Part shown: positions 17,214-26,956 of the stretch, piece after piece
Layout of the letters: each line of letters begins with the position of its first letter
How positions within the stretch are numbered: the first letter of the stretch is position 1
Assembly (NCBI RefSeq): GCF_015905305.1
Contig: NZ_JADZLQ010000005.1
Location: forward strand, 62,001-126,000
Length of the DNA stretch: 64,000 nt
Reading direction: 5' to 3'
Source of the DNA: Pinirhizobacter soli
GTDB lineage: Bacteria > Pseudomonadota > Gammaproteobacteria > Xanthomonadales > Rhodanobacteraceae
Notes under the pieces: generated by a model
Database searches by the model: none
The model's input: only the letters and a program-made list of their open reading frames with translations
Told to the model about the DNA's origin: nothing
Made by a program: the position numbers and the translations under genes

Positions 17214-18032
17214 ATGAGTTTTCGGCACGCCGTTGCCTTCGCCACCGTGCTCGTCATGAGCTCGGCAGCCGCCCAGCAGGCCACCGAGCCGAAGGCAGCT
17301 CCGGCCGCCAGTGCCGCCAAGGCCCCCGCGGGAGCCCAGGAAGCCGCTCCCGCCTCGGCCACCAGCGCCTCCGCGACCGCCGGTGGCCCAGTCGCCGCCC
17401 AGGCACCGGCCGCGCCCGCTGACGCCGCGCATGCCGTTGCCGCCAAGGCCGGCGATGCCACCGCGGGCCAGGCCAAGGCCGCCGTCTGCGGCGCCTGCCA
17501 CGGCATGGACGGCAACTCGACCGATCCTCAGTACCCGCGCCTGGCTGGCCAGGTGGAGTCCTACACCGCCCGCCAGCTCGCCAACTTCAAGGGCGGCACC
17601 CGCCAGAACCCGATCATGATGGGCATGGCCGCGCCGCTCACCGCGCAGGACATGCACGACATCGGCGCCTACTTCGCCACCAAGCAGTCGCTGCCCGGTG
17701 TGGCCGACCAGGCCCTGGTGGAGCGCGGCGCGCAGCTGTACCACGAGGGCGATACCACCAAGGGCGTGCCGGCCTGCATGGCCTGCCACGGTCCCGACGG
17801 CCACGGCAACCCGGGCGCGGTCTACCCGCAGCTGGCCGGCCAGCATGCCAACTACGTGCAGGCCACGCTGAAGGCCTGGCACGACGGCACCACCTGGGGT
17901 ACCGACGCGCACGCCAAGATCATGCCGTCGATCGCGCAGAAGCTCGACGAAAAGGACATCGCCGCGCTCGCCAGCTTCATCGAAGGCCTCCACACCAACG
18001 AGCCGACTTCCGCCGCACCCGTGGCGAACTAA
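17214..18032 (+). CDS. Diheme cytochrome c4
   Basis: Periplasmic two-domain c-type cytochrome of 272 residues that feeds electrons to terminal oxidases. Signal peptide at residues 1-20 (cut near SSAAA-QQ), then an unusually long Ala/Pro linker (about 21-80), then haem sites CGACH (92-96) and CMACH (188-192). The Met ligands fall within the duplicated GMAAPL and KIMPSI motifs. ATG 17214 has GAGAGAAA upstream. The gene heads a same-strand run with two DsbA-like proteins, which suggests a joint envelope redox role. Linker length is the odd feature. Confidence 0.93.
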   Translation: MSFRHAVAFATVLVMSSAAAQQATEPKAAPAASAAKAPAGAQEAAPASATSASATAGGPVAAQAPAAPADAAHAVAAKAGDATAGQAKAAVCGACHGMDGNSTDPQYPRLAGQVESYTARQLANFKGGTRQNPIMMGMAAPLTAQDMHDIGAYFATKQSLPGVADQALVERGAQLYHEGDTTKGVPACMACHGPDGHGNPGAVYPQLAGQHANYVQATLKAWHDGTTWGTDAHAKIMPSIAQKLDEKDIAALASFIEGLHTNEPTSAAPVAN

Positions 18033-18072
18033 GCCCTAGCAACATCCCCGTACTACAAGGAAGGAAACGACC

Positions 18073-18954
18073 ATGCTCAAGCGCCTGTCGCTCGTGTGCG
18101 CTGCCCTGCTGATGCTATCGGCTTGCAGTTCGAATAACGGCGACAGCGCCGCGCCGGCCGCCCCGGCGCCGACGGCAGCGTCGACCACCGCTGCTGCGAC
18201 GAGCGTGGCCGCTCCCGCCCAGGCCGTCACCGCCGCGGCACCCGCGGCTGCCGGCACCGCGGCAAGCGCCCCCGCCGCCGTCGATCCCACCATCGCGGCC
18301 GACCGTGCGGAAGCTGCCGCCAAGTTCGTCGACGACGGCACCTTCGTCGAGGGCAAGCAGTACCAGCGCATCGAGCCTGCCCAGCCCACCGTCACCAACA
18401 CCGGCAAGATCGAAGTGGTGGAGGTGTTCTCCTACGGCTGCCCCGCCTGCAACGCCTTCCACGACTGGATGGACAAGCTCTCCGCCGCCATGCCCAAGGC
18501 CGCCACCGTGGTGTACCTGCCGGCCTCGTTCGTGCCGACGGAAAATTGGCCGGCACTGCAGCGCGTGTACTACACCGCACAGGCGCTGGGCGTGGATGCC
18601 AAGGGCCACGACGCCATGTACGACGCGGTGTGGAAGTCGGGCGAGCTGGGCATGATGGACCTTCGCTCCGAACGTCCCAAGCCGCAGGCCGCATGGCCCA
18701 CGATCGACGACTTCGCCAAGTTCTATGCGCAGTACGGCGCCAAGCCCGACGAGTTCACCGCCACGGCCAATTCGTTCTCGATCAACACGAAAATGAAGCG
18801 CGCCGATGAACTGATCAAGGCTTACGGGGTCGAAAGCACGCCGACCATCGTCATCAATGGCAAGTACCGTTTCTCGCCGAAGGATGCCGGCAACTACGAA
18901 CAAACCATCAAGCTCGCCCAGTTCCTGGTGAGCAAGGAAGCCGCCGGCAAGTAA
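18073..18954 (+). CDS. DsbA-family thiol:disulfide interchange lipoprotein
   Basis: 293 residues. Lipoprotein signal with LSAC lipobox (C18), then about 50 residues of Ala/Pro/Thr linker, then a DsbA-like thioredoxin fold. Active site CPAC (C123-C126) and cis-proline motif STPTIV in the C-terminal part. The CPAC dipeptide is less common than CPHC of classic DsbA, so its redox potential may differ. It lies 40 bases after cytochrome c4 and 31 before a second DsbA. Probably membrane-tethered in the periplasm; substrates unknown. Confidence 0.9.
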   Translation: MLKRLSLVCAALLMLSACSSNNGDSAAPAAPAPTAASTTAAATSVAAPAQAVTAAAPAAAGTAASAPAAVDPTIAADRAEAAAKFVDDGTFVEGKQYQRIEPAQPTVTNTGKIEVVEVFSYGCPACNAFHDWMDKLSAAMPKAATVVYLPASFVPTENWPALQRVYYTAQALGVDAKGHDAMYDAVWKSGELGMMDLRSERPKPQAAWPTIDDFAKFYAQYGAKPDEFTATANSFSINTKMKRADELIKAYGVESTPTIVINGKYRFSPKDAGNYEQTIKLAQFLVSKEAAGK

Positions 18955-18985
18955 CCCGCCTGCCGGCCTGACGGAGAATCGTTTC

Positions 18986-19624
18986 ATGAAGTTCAGGCGT
19001 CTTGCACTCCTCGTGGCCGGCCTCGTGCTCGCCACCGCATGCTCGGCCCAGGTGGCCGACGGCCAGTGGCAGGAAGGTACGCAGTACCAGAAGGTCGACA
19101 CCCCGCAGCGCGCCGGCAAGGACGGCAAGGTGGAGGTGGTGGAAGTGTTCTCCTATGGCTGTCCGCACTGCGGCCACTACGAGGCCGCCGCCGAAGACCT
19201 GCAAAAGCAGCTGCCGCCGGGTGTGGTGTTCCGGCTGATCCCCGCCGCCTTCAATACCGCCTGGGAACCGTTCGCCCGCGCCTTCTACGCCGCACGCGAA
19301 CTGGGTGTGCTCAAGCAGACGCACGCCGCCCTGTTCAAGGCCAAGTACGTCGACAACTACCCGATCAACACCATCGACGAAATCGCCGATTTCTACGCCC
19401 GCAACGGCGTGGACAAGGCGAAGTTCCTCGCCGCGGCGAACTCCGCCCAGACCACCCGCGCGATGCAGGCCGACATGAAGCTGATCCAGGGCTGGGGCGT
19501 GGACGCCACGCCGACGCTGGTGGTCAACGGCAAGTACCGCTCGGATAAGGTCAAGGATTACAACGAGCTCAACGCCATGACGCTATGGCTGGCCAAGCGC
19601 GAACTGGCAGGCTCAGGTCACTGA
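18986..19624 (+). CDS. dsbA: Thiol:disulfide interchange protein DsbA
   Basis: 212 residues, usual DsbA size. Signal peptide, possibly a lipoprotein (LATAC, C19, but an imperfect lipobox). Active site CPHC (C59-C62) in VEVFSYGCPHCGHYE and cis-proline in DATPTLVVNGKY. It inserts disulfides into exported proteins; the partner DsbB is not in the window. It closes the cytochrome c4 run and is followed by a long hairpin. Confidence 0.92.
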   Translation: MKFRRLALLVAGLVLATACSAQVADGQWQEGTQYQKVDTPQRAGKDGKVEVVEVFSYGCPHCGHYEAAAEDLQKQLPPGVVFRLIPAAFNTAWEPFARAFYAARELGVLKQTHAALFKAKYVDNYPINTIDEIADFYARNGVDKAKFLAAANSAQTTRAMQADMKLIQGWGVDATPTLVVNGKYRSDKVKDYNELNAMTLWLAKRELAGSGH

Positions 19625-19625
19625 A

Positions 19626-19680
19626 CCTGAAGATGGCCCGCGCATGTCCTGGCTTTCACATGCGCGGCGCCATCCTCAGG
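19626..19680 (+). terminator. 55-nt near-perfect hairpin after dsbA
   Basis: CCTGA, GATGGC and CCGCGCATGT (19626-19647) pair with ACATGCGCGG, GCCATC and TCAGG (19658-19680). The breaks are one A/C mismatch and one bulged C, around a ten-base loop; 21 bp in all. It starts two bases after the dsbA stop. No T tract follows, so it is a likely 3'-end stabiliser or Rho-assisted end of the operon. Confidence 0.6.
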
Positions 19681-19709
19681 CGGCCCAAGGCCGGTAACCG
19701 CTCGTCACG

Positions 19710-20519
19710 ATGACATCCCCCGCACCCGTTCCAACCCCCACCCAGGCGCCGGGCCGCCGGCTTCGGCTGCTCAGCTGCAACATCCTGGCCGGGGCCAGCG
19801 TGCAGCGGTATTCCGACTACGTCACGCGCAGCGTCAATGCCGTGTTCCCTGGCCGTAGCAAGATGGCCAACCTGGATGCGCTGGCGGAGCTGCTTTCCGG
19901 GTTCGACGTGATCGGCCTGCAGGAAGCCGATGCCGGTTCGCTCCGCTCAGGATTCCTGAACCAGACGCGCTACCTGGCCGAAACCTCAGGGATGCCGTTC
20001 TGGTCGCACCAGCCCAACCGCGCCATGGCGCGCCTGGCGCATTCGGCCAACGGCCTGATCAGCCGGCTCGAGCCCACCGAAGTGATCGACCACCCGCTAC
20101 CCAGCCGCATCCCGGGGCGCGGCGCGCTGCTGGCGCGTTTCGGCGTCGGGCGCGAGGCCTTGGTAGTGGTGGTGGCGCATCTTTCGTTGAGCCCGCGCGC
20201 GCGCGATGCGCAGCTGTCGTTCATTGGCGAGCTGTTGTCCGATTCGCCGCACGCGGTGCTGATGGGCGACCTCAACACGCCATCTGACAGTGCCGAGATG
20301 CGCAGGCTCTTTGCGCGCACGGCGCTGCAGCCGCCGACCAGCGTGATGCCCACTTTCCCCAGCTGGAAACCGCGGCGCGCGCTCGATCACATCCTCACTT
20401 CCTCGGACATTACGCTTGAGCGAAGCTGGACGTTGCCACAGGCGTTCTCCGATCACCTGCCGCTTGCCGCCGAAATCATCGTACCGGCGGAACTTGCCGC
20501 CACCGCCATCAGGAAGTAA
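19710..20519 (+). CDS. Endonuclease/exonuclease/phosphatase family protein
   Basis: 269 residues of the EEP metal-dependent phosphodiesterase fold. Motifs in order: LSCNIL near the start, FDVIGLQEAD (metal-binding Glu), VVAHLSL, MGDLNTPSDSAEMR (the GDxN motif), and RALDHILTS with SDHLPL at the end (catalytic His). Members cleave nucleic acids, phospholipids or phosphoinositides. There is no signal peptide, so a cytosolic role is likely. It precedes the small membrane protein by six bases. Confidence 0.87.
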   Translation: MTSPAPVPTPTQAPGRRLRLLSCNILAGASVQRYSDYVTRSVNAVFPGRSKMANLDALAELLSGFDVIGLQEADAGSLRSGFLNQTRYLAETSGMPFWSHQPNRAMARLAHSANGLISRLEPTEVIDHPLPSRIPGRGALLARFGVGREALVVVVAHLSLSPRARDAQLSFIGELLSDSPHAVLMGDLNTPSDSAEMRRLFARTALQPPTSVMPTFPSWKPRRALDHILTSSDITLERSWTLPQAFSDHLPLAAEIIVPAELAATAIRK

Positions 20520-20525
20520 AACCCC

Positions 20526-20942
20526 ATGCCGATTCGCCTGACACTGCGCGCGCTTACGCCGTGGCTGCTGATCGCTGCCGTTGGCGGCCTGGCGGCGGCG
20601 GTGCGCTTTCTTTTTATCGAACCGGCCGCGATCGGCGAGACCTGCGAGGCGCACGTCGCGCTGTGGTGGTGTTCGCCGCGCCTGCTGCTGGTGCAAGGCT
20701 TCCTGCACCACATCTACGGCTGGGCGGCGGTTGCCGCTGCGATCGCCTCCCTGGCGGTACGACGCCCATGGCTGGCGGTGCTCGCCGCGGCGCTTGGCGT
20801 GTTTTCCATGGTGCTGTATGGCGTGGAGCTAGGCTCGTTCGCCCTGCTGGTGGGCGTCCTGCGCGAAGCGCGCCTGCGTGCGGGCGGTTCGCCACTGGAT
20901 GAAAACGGCCACGGCCAGCAGCACGTTCACGCCGCCCCATAG
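20526..20942 (+). CDS. Small integral membrane protein
   Basis: 138 residues with about four hydrophobic segments (roughly 10-27, 48-70, 75-92, 95-112) and a cysteine pair (C40 and C49) in a loop. Not recognised to family. It follows the EEP gene by six bases and is probably cotranscribed. The last 38 codons (20829-20942) lie antisense to the 3' end of the GH17 gene; the C-terminal His/Gly-rich tail falls in this overlap and may be poorly constrained. Confidence 0.65.
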   Translation: MPIRLTLRALTPWLLIAAVGGLAAAVRFLFIEPAAIGETCEAHVALWWCSPRLLLVQGFLHHIYGWAAVAAAIASLAVRRPWLAVLAAALGVFSMVLYGVELGSFALLVGVLREARLRAGGSPLDENGHGQQHVHAAP

Positions 20943-22448
20943 CCACGCGGTAGCGTTCACCCCGCCTTGCTGGAACACCACCACCAGGCCCAGTAGCGGC
21001 AACCAGGCCGCCATCATGCGTTCTTCGAGCATCGGCATCGCAGTTGATGTGCGAAGGAGCGCCAGCAAGGCAAAGCCCACCGCTGGCAGGATGAACAGCG
21101 CCACCGGAAAGTCACGATATCGGCCGTCGAAAACCAGCAGCAAGCCATACAAAGACAGCATGAACAACCATGCAAAGCGCTGGCGCTTGAACGAGTCGAT
21201 GGCATCGCGGCCTTCACCGATGCGCTGCGCGATGGCGCGCGTGATGCACACGGCGGTGAACAGGCCAAACGCGGCAAACAATACGCCGGCCGTCCACTCC
21301 ACTTCGTTCTGGCACGCCACCCACAACAATCGCCCATGAGCCGCCAGCGCGCCGCCCGTGGCGATACCCGCAAGCGCCGAGATACCAAAGGCCGCCGCGC
21401 GCCGACGTACGCGCCACCAGCCAGCGGTGGCCAGCATCAGCAACGCGCCCGCGGCCGCCGACAACCATCCGCCCCACCAGTGCTCGACTTCCACCACCGG
21501 TCCCTGCATCGGGAACTTGGGTTTGTCATCCACCGTGAAGATGCCCCAGTAGCCGCCGGGCGTTCCTTCCAGCTCGCGCTTCCACGGCTGGTCGAAGGTC
21601 TCGATCAGGTTGTAGGGCATGTCGACGGTGGCGGCGTAATTGAGGAACTCGCGGATGTAACGCGCTTCGTTCACCAGCGACGCCGAGGCCTTGCGGCGCG
21701 GAAAACCTGCGCTGGGCCAGCCCGTCTCGCCGATCATCACCTGCTTGCCAGGGAAGGTGTTCTTCACCCGCTGGTAGACCTGGCCCACGTGCTCGATGGC
21801 TTCCTCAGGCGGCACCGGGTCGTCTTCCCAATAAGGAAGGATGTGCACCGTGACGTACGACACGCTCGATGCCAGCGCCGGATGTGCGAGCCAGAACTCC
21901 CAGACGTCGGCATAGGTCACCGGCACCGTGGTGGCGCTGCGCACGCGCTCGATATAGGCGGCCAGGGCCTTTTCGCTCTGCTCGCCGCGCAGCAGCACTT
22001 CGTTGCCCACCACGATGCCGCGAAGCGTGCCCTGGTACTTGCGCGCCGCATCGATGGCGAGCTTGATCTCGCTTTCGTTGGAAACGAGATCTCGGCCGAT
22101 CCACACGCCCATGATCACCTTCATGCCATGGCGTGCGGCGATTTCCGGCACCGCCGCCAGGCCCTGGGCCATGGCATAGGTGCGCACGCAGTCGAACCGC
22201 GTGGACAAGGCCTTCAGGTCGGCATCGATACGCTCGGGCGTGACCATCGCACCGGGCTTGGTCGGTGATTCGCCCGGGAACCGGAAAGGCGCGTAGGACA
22301 CGCAGGAAATACGCGGGCTCCGTGCATCGGGAAGCTCCACCGGGCGGCCCTTGGCCCACCAGAACGCCAGGACGCCGCAGGCACAGACCAGCAGCACGGC
22401 CCAGGTGGTGGCGCGCGCGGCGCGTGAGGAGAGCTGCGGATCCGTCAT
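20829..22448 (-). CDS. GH17 family beta-1,3-glucanase-like membrane protein
   Basis: 539 residues. An N-terminal membrane anchor (about 13-31) is followed by a glycoside hydrolase family 17 domain (about 45-320). Acid/base Glu150 is in IVVGNEVL and nucleophile Glu241 in MIGETGWPS. The C-terminal part holds about six to eight membrane segments. In Pseudomonas and Bradyrhizobium, GH17-membrane proteins (NdvC-like, Bgt20-like) branch or transfer beta-1,3-glucans of the periplasm together with a GT2 synthase. No glycosyltransferase is adjacent here. Convergent 114-bp overlap with the preceding small membrane protein. Confidence 0.85.
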   Translation of the reverse strand: MTDPQLSSRAARATTWAVLLVCACGVLAFWWAKGRPVELPDARSPRISCVSYAPFRFPGESPTKPGAMVTPERIDADLKALSTRFDCVRTYAMAQGLAAVPEIAARHGMKVIMGVWIGRDLVSNESEIKLAIDAARKYQGTLRGIVVGNEVLLRGEQSEKALAAYIERVRSATTVPVTYADVWEFWLAHPALASSVSYVTVHILPYWEDDPVPPEEAIEHVGQVYQRVKNTFPGKQVMIGETGWPSAGFPRRKASASLVNEARYIREFLNYAATVDMPYNLIETFDQPWKRELEGTPGGYWGIFTVDDKPKFPMQGPVVEVEHWWGGWLSAAAGALLMLATAGWWRVRRRAAAFGISALAGIATGGALAAHGRLLWVACQNEVEWTAGVLFAAFGLFTAVCITRAIAQRIGEGRDAIDSFKRQRFAWLFMLSLYGLLLVFDGRYRDFPVALFILPAVGFALLALLRTSTAMPMLEERMMAAWLPLLGLVVVFQQGGVNATAWLWGGVNVLLAVAVFIQWRTARTQARFAQDAHQQGERA

Positions 22449-22558
22449 GCGTGAAGGTCTAAGGCCGGTAAAACCAGAATGGTAGCGGTCCGGGCGTCCG
22501 GGCGCGATGCACTACAATCACAGGGTATTGGAGAAGATAAAAAGTGCGAGGAGAGCGG

Positions 22559-24694
22559 ATGCACCCGGCCACGTCGATTTCACGTCCTTCGGTGGTTGCC
22601 CGCATGGCGCATCGCGCCGCGTTCGTGGCGGCGCTGCTGCTGCCGCTGGCGGTGCATGCCGACGCCATCGACGGGCAGCGCCAGCAGTTCCGGCAGGCCT
22701 ATATCACGGCCCGCCAGGGCGGCGATGCCTGGCGCGCGCAGGCTACGGGGCTTGAGAGCTACCCGATCTACCCGTACCTGGAGGCCGCCTCCCTGACCCA
22801 CGACCTGCGCCAGCTCGATGCCGGGCGCGTGCAGTCCTACCTGGACCGCTATCCGGATCTGATCCCCGCCACGGACCTGCGCCGTGATTTCCTGCTGGAG
22901 CTGGCACGCCGGCAAGACTGGAACACCTTCGCCGCCATGTACCGGCCGGGCCTGGGCGACGCTCTTACCTGCGATGCACTGTTGGGGCGCCTTTCCCGCG
23001 GCGAGAAGCTCGACTTCCAGAAGGACCTGGCGGATCTGTGGAGCAAGCCTTCACTGCCGGCGGCATGCAACGGCGTACTGATCGCCGCGCACGACCAGGG
23101 CCTGTTGACTAACGAACGCCTGTGGGCGCGGATCCAGGCCGCCGCCGATGCCGGGCAACCGAACAGCATTGGTTTGATGGCGGGATGGCTGCCGCCCTCG
23201 GACGGCGCGGAGGCGAACGCGATGGCACAAGCGCTGCGCGATCCAGGCAGTGCGGCATCCGCGGCCTCGAACTGGCCGCTGACGCCGCGCTACCAGCAGG
23301 CTGCCGCTACCGCCGTGCAGCGCCTGGCGCGCCGGCAATCAGCGCAAGCCGACGCCGCCTGGCAAACGTTGCAGCCACGCTTTGCCTTCACCGAGCAGCA
23401 GCGAGGCGCTGTACTTAATGCGCTGGCCCTGTACCACGCCACGGATTTCGACGAGCAAGCGCTTGATCGCCTGACCGCCCTGCCCCCGGGTGCGCAAAGC
23501 GACGGCACTCGCGAGTGGCGCGTGCGCGTGGCGCTGTCGCGACAGGAATGGCCCGCGGCGCTGGCGGCACTGGACGCGCTCAGCACTACGCAGAAGCAGG
23601 ATGGTGAGTGGCGGTATTACCGCGCGCGTACGCTCGAAGCGCTCAACCGCCACGATGAAGCGCAATCGATCTGGCGTACGCTGGCGCAGGAACCGACCTT
23701 CTTTGGTTTCCTTTCCGCCGATCGCATCGGTACCTCGTATGCGATCTGCCCATCGCAGCTGGCCACCGACACCGCGCGCGAAAACGCACTGATGGCGATG
23801 CCCGGCCTGCGCCGCGCGTTCGAACTGTACGCCGTAGGCATGCAGAAGGAAGGCCGGCGGGAATGGACACAGGCGCTGGCCGGCAGCGACGCGCAGACGC
23901 TGCGGCTGGCGGCCGATCTTGGCTACCGTAACGGCTGGTACGACCGCGCGGTGTTTGGCCTGAGCTCCGGCGAAGCGCTGCGCCTTTACGAACAGCGTTT
24001 CCCGCTGGCCAGCCAGGATGGCGTGGTGACGCAGTCGCAGCAGGCTGGCATCGAAGCGGCCTGGGCCTACGGCATCATTCGTGCGGAAAGCGCGTGGATG
24101 TCCGATGCACGCTCCAGTGCGGATGCGCGCGGCCTGATGCAGCTGGTGCCGGGCACCGCCTCGATGGTGGCCAGCAAGAACGGCCTGCCCTGGGCGGGCG
24201 GCGAAAGCCTTTACGACGGTCCCACCAATATCCAGCTGGGCACGCGGTACCTGGCGCAGATGGCCGCGCGCTACAACGGCGCACCGTGGCTGGCGAGCGC
24301 CGCCTACAACGCGGGGCCGAACAAGGTGGACCAGTGGCTGGGCCAGCGTGGCTCGCTGCCGCCGGATCTGTTTATCGTCAGCATTCCGTACAAGGAAACC
24401 CGGGAGTACGTGGCCCGAGTGATGGCCTTCGCGGTGATCTACGACTGGCGCCTCAACGGCAGCCGCGTGGTGTCGATGGAAACGCGCATTACGCCGATCG
24501 GGACCAACTACGTGCTGCCCACCGACGGCAGCGCGCACAAGGAAGTGACGTGCCCGATCGTTCCAGCGCCCGCAGCAGCCAAACCCACGACCACGCCGAC
24601 GCCTGCAAGCACCACGCCGGCACCCGCCGCCAAGCCGGCGTCGGCAGCCTCGGCCGCCGACCTGCCAGCGTCGGTGAAGGAGAGTGGCGCATGA
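22559..24694 (+). CDS. slt: Soluble lytic murein transglycosylase (Slt70-like)
   Basis: Periplasmic enzyme that cleaves peptidoglycan glycan strands to 1,6-anhydro products. 711 residues. Signal peptide ends near HADA; a superhelical U/L-domain region (about 40-470) precedes the SLT domain. Catalytic Glu510 is in GIIRAESAW, followed by SSADARGLMQLVPGTA and AYNAGPNKV. A Pro/Ala/Thr-rich C-terminal tail of about 55 residues extends beyond the usual end. ATG 22559 has AGGAG six bases upstream. A TACAAT -10 candidate lies at 22513-22518. Confidence 0.92.
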   Translation: MHPATSISRPSVVARMAHRAAFVAALLLPLAVHADAIDGQRQQFRQAYITARQGGDAWRAQATGLESYPIYPYLEAASLTHDLRQLDAGRVQSYLDRYPDLIPATDLRRDFLLELARRQDWNTFAAMYRPGLGDALTCDALLGRLSRGEKLDFQKDLADLWSKPSLPAACNGVLIAAHDQGLLTNERLWARIQAAADAGQPNSIGLMAGWLPPSDGAEANAMAQALRDPGSAASAASNWPLTPRYQQAAATAVQRLARRQSAQADAAWQTLQPRFAFTEQQRGAVLNALALYHATDFDEQALDRLTALPPGAQSDGTREWRVRVALSRQEWPAALAALDALSTTQKQDGEWRYYRARTLEALNRHDEAQSIWRTLAQEPTFFGFLSADRIGTSYAICPSQLATDTARENALMAMPGLRRAFELYAVGMQKEGRREWTQALAGSDAQTLRLAADLGYRNGWYDRAVFGLSSGEALRLYEQRFPLASQDGVVTQSQQAGIEAAWAYGIIRAESAWMSDARSSADARGLMQLVPGTASMVASKNGLPWAGGESLYDGPTNIQLGTRYLAQMAARYNGAPWLASAAYNAGPNKVDQWLGQRGSLPPDLFIVSIPYKETREYVARVMAFAVIYDWRLNGSRVVSMETRITPIGTNYVLPTDGSAHKEVTCPIVPAPAAAKPTTTPTPASTTPAPAAKPASAASAADLPASVKESGA

Positions 24695-24745
24695 TCTCGC
24701 CTGAAGTGGATACCTCCCGCCGTTACACGTAACCTAGGCCACGCC

Positions 24746-25681
24746 ATGAGCCAATCAATCGTCATCCTCGGCGGTACCGGTTTCGTCGGCAGCCACCTCG
24801 TGCCGCGCCTGGTGCGTGCGGGCCATGAGGTCACCCTGCTTTCCCGCAACCGGGAAAAGCGGCGCGACAGCGGCGTGATCCCGGGTGTGCAGGTACGCAC
24901 GACCGACGTGTTCGACCGTCGCGCGCTGGAACAGCATTTCGCCAGCGCCGACACCGTGATCAACATGGTCGGCATCCTCACCCCGCACGGCCGCGATACC
25001 TTCCAGCGCGTGCATGTGGACCTGACCGCCACGGTGATCCAGGCCTGCCGGGATGCCGGCGTGCGCCACATGCACCAGATGAGTTCGCTCAAGGCCGGCC
25101 AGGGCGAATCGCAGTACCTGAAAAGCCGTGGTGCTGCCGAGGCCCTGGTGAAAGCCTCGGGCCTGGACTGGACCATCTACGAGCCGTCGGTGATCTTTGG
25201 CCCTGGCGACGGGCTTGTCACGCGCTTCGCCAAACTGCTCCGGCTGGCGCCCGTGCTGCCGCTGGCACGCCCGCACGCGAAGATGGCGCCGGTGTTCATC
25301 GGCGACGTGGTCGAGGCCATCGCGCGCTGCGTGGACAACCGCGACATTTCCTCGTCGCGGGTGTTCGAGCTGTATGGGCCGCAGGTGCTGGAGTTGAAGC
25401 AGATCGTTTCTGAAATACGCGACGTAGCCGGTTACAAGCGGGCGGTGCTTGGGTTGCCCGATGCACTGGGACGGCTACAAGCGCAGGTGGCGCAACTGGT
25501 GCCGGGCAAGCCTTTCACCGTCGACAACTTCCTTTCGCTGAAAACCGATTCGGTCGGCAAGGTCGATGGCCTGGCCGCGCTGGGGATCAACTCCGCCGCG
25601 TTCAGCCCGTTCCTGCCGATCCTGTTGGACAAGGACGAGCGCCAACGCAGGCTGGACAACTCGCGGGGCATGCGCCGCTGA
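24746..25681 (+). CDS. Complex I NDUFA9-subunit-like NAD(P)-binding protein
   Basis: Atypical short-chain dehydrogenase of 311 residues with the glycine-rich GGTGFVG motif at the N-terminus and a YLKSRGAAE region where the catalytic Tyr-Lys of extended SDRs sits. Members are related to the NDUFA9 accessory subunit and to NAD-dependent epimerases, and bind NADP(H). Function in bacteria is unsettled. The stop codon overlaps the cca start (TGATG), implying coupling to tRNA end repair only by transcription. Confidence 0.85.
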   Translation: MSQSIVILGGTGFVGSHLVPRLVRAGHEVTLLSRNREKRRDSGVIPGVQVRTTDVFDRRALEQHFASADTVINMVGILTPHGRDTFQRVHVDLTATVIQACRDAGVRHMHQMSSLKAGQGESQYLKSRGAAEALVKASGLDWTIYEPSVIFGPGDGLVTRFAKLLRLAPVLPLARPHAKMAPVFIGDVVEAIARCVDNRDISSSRVFELYGPQVLELKQIVSEIRDVAGYKRAVLGLPDALGRLQAQVAQLVPGKPFTVDNFLSLKTDSVGKVDGLAALGINSAAFSPFLPILLDKDERQRRLDNSRGMRR

Positions 25682-26907
25682 TGCAGATTTACCTCGTCGG
25701 CGGCGCCGTCCGCGATCGCCTGCTGGGCCGCGACAAGGCCGATCGTGACTACGTGGTGGTGGGATCTACACCCGAGGAGATGGTGGCCGAAGGCTATCGC
25801 CCCGTCGGCAAGGATTTCCCCGTATTCCTGCACGGTGAAAGCCAGGAGGAATATGCGCTGGCGCGCACCGAGCGCAAGACTGGCCGCGGCTACCAGGGCT
25901 TCGCCGTGCATGCGGACCCTTCGGTGACCCTGGAAGACGACCTGCGGCGCCGCGACCTCACCATCAACGCCATTGCCGAGGATGAGGATGGCGGGCTAGT
26001 TGATCCGTATGGCGGCGTGCGAGACATCGAGCAGCGCGTGCTTCGCCATGTGAGCGAAGCGTTTGTTGAAGATCCCGTGCGCCTGTTGCGAGTGGCTCGC
26101 TTCGCTGCGCGGTTTGCGCCGTTGGGATTCACCGTGGCACCGGAGACCATGGCGCTGATGCGCGAGATGGTGGCCAATAGTGAAGTGGATCATCTGGTGC
26201 CTGAGCGCGTGTGGCAGGAAATGAAGCGTGCTTTGGGCGAGGCCGCTCCACAAGCCTTCGTGCAGGTGCTGCGCGAGGCCGGCGCGCTGGCGCGCATCCT
26301 GCCCGAGGTGGATGCGCTATATGGTGTACCTCAGCGCGCCGAATACCACCCTGAAGTGGACAGCGGCATCCATACCGAGATGGTGCTGGCCATGGCGGCA
26401 CGGCTTGCGCCGGGCGACAGCCTGATCGGCTTCGCCGCGTTGACGCACGACCTGGGCAAGGCGCTGACGCCAGCAGAAGAACTGCCGCGCCACGTGATGC
26501 ATGAGCAGCGGGGCAAGGCGCCGTTGCTTGCGATGTGCGAGCGCCTGAAAGTGCCGGTGGAATATCGCGAACTGGCGGTCGCTGTATGCCGTGAGCACCT
26601 CAACATTCACCGGATCGACGAGTTGAAGGACTCGACGGTGTACGAGGTGATCCAGCGTTGCGACGGGTTTCGCCGGCCGGAGCGCGTCGGCATGGTGGCA
26701 ACGGCGTGCGAGTGCGATGCGCGCGGGCGGCTGGGGATGGAGGAGAAGGCGTATCCGCAGGCGGCGACGTTACGGAAGGTCTTCGATGCCGCGCGGGCGG
26801 TTAGTACGAAAGAACTCAAGCTTGAGGGTAAGACGGGACTTGAGGTGGGGGAGATGCTGAAGAAGGCGCGGATTGCTGCGATCAAGCAGGCCAGATCGAG
26901 CGGGTGA
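25681..26907 (+). CDS. cca: Multifunctional CCA tRNA nucleotidyltransferase
   Basis: Adds or repairs the 3'-CCA of tRNA. 408 residues: polymerase-beta-type head with [20 protein letters not shown] and RRRDLTINA, then an HD domain with THDLGK (about residue 256), as in E. coli Cca, which also has phosphatase and phosphodiesterase activity. The start ATG overlaps the upstream stop. A palindromic repeat lies 50 bases after its stop. Confidence 0.95.
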   Translation: MQIYLVGGAVRDRLLGRDKADRDYVVVGSTPEEMVAEGYRPVGKDFPVFLHGESQEEYALARTERKTGRGYQGFAVHADPSVTLEDDLRRRDLTINAIAEDEDGGLVDPYGGVRDIEQRVLRHVSEAFVEDPVRLLRVARFAARFAPLGFTVAPETMALMREMVANSEVDHLVPERVWQEMKRALGEAAPQAFVQVLREAGALARILPEVDALYGVPQRAEYHPEVDSGIHTEMVLAMAARLAPGDSLIGFAALTHDLGKALTPAEELPRHVMHEQRGKAPLLAMCERLKVPVEYRELAVAVCREHLNIHRIDELKDSTVYEVIQRCDGFRRPERVGMVATACECDARGRLGMEEKAYPQAATLRKVFDAARAVSTKELKLEGKTGLEVGEMLKKARIAAIKQARSSG

Positions 26908-26956
26908 CTCCGGTTCGACAGATCTCCCGGCTGTACGCGCGATGCACCACGCCAGC

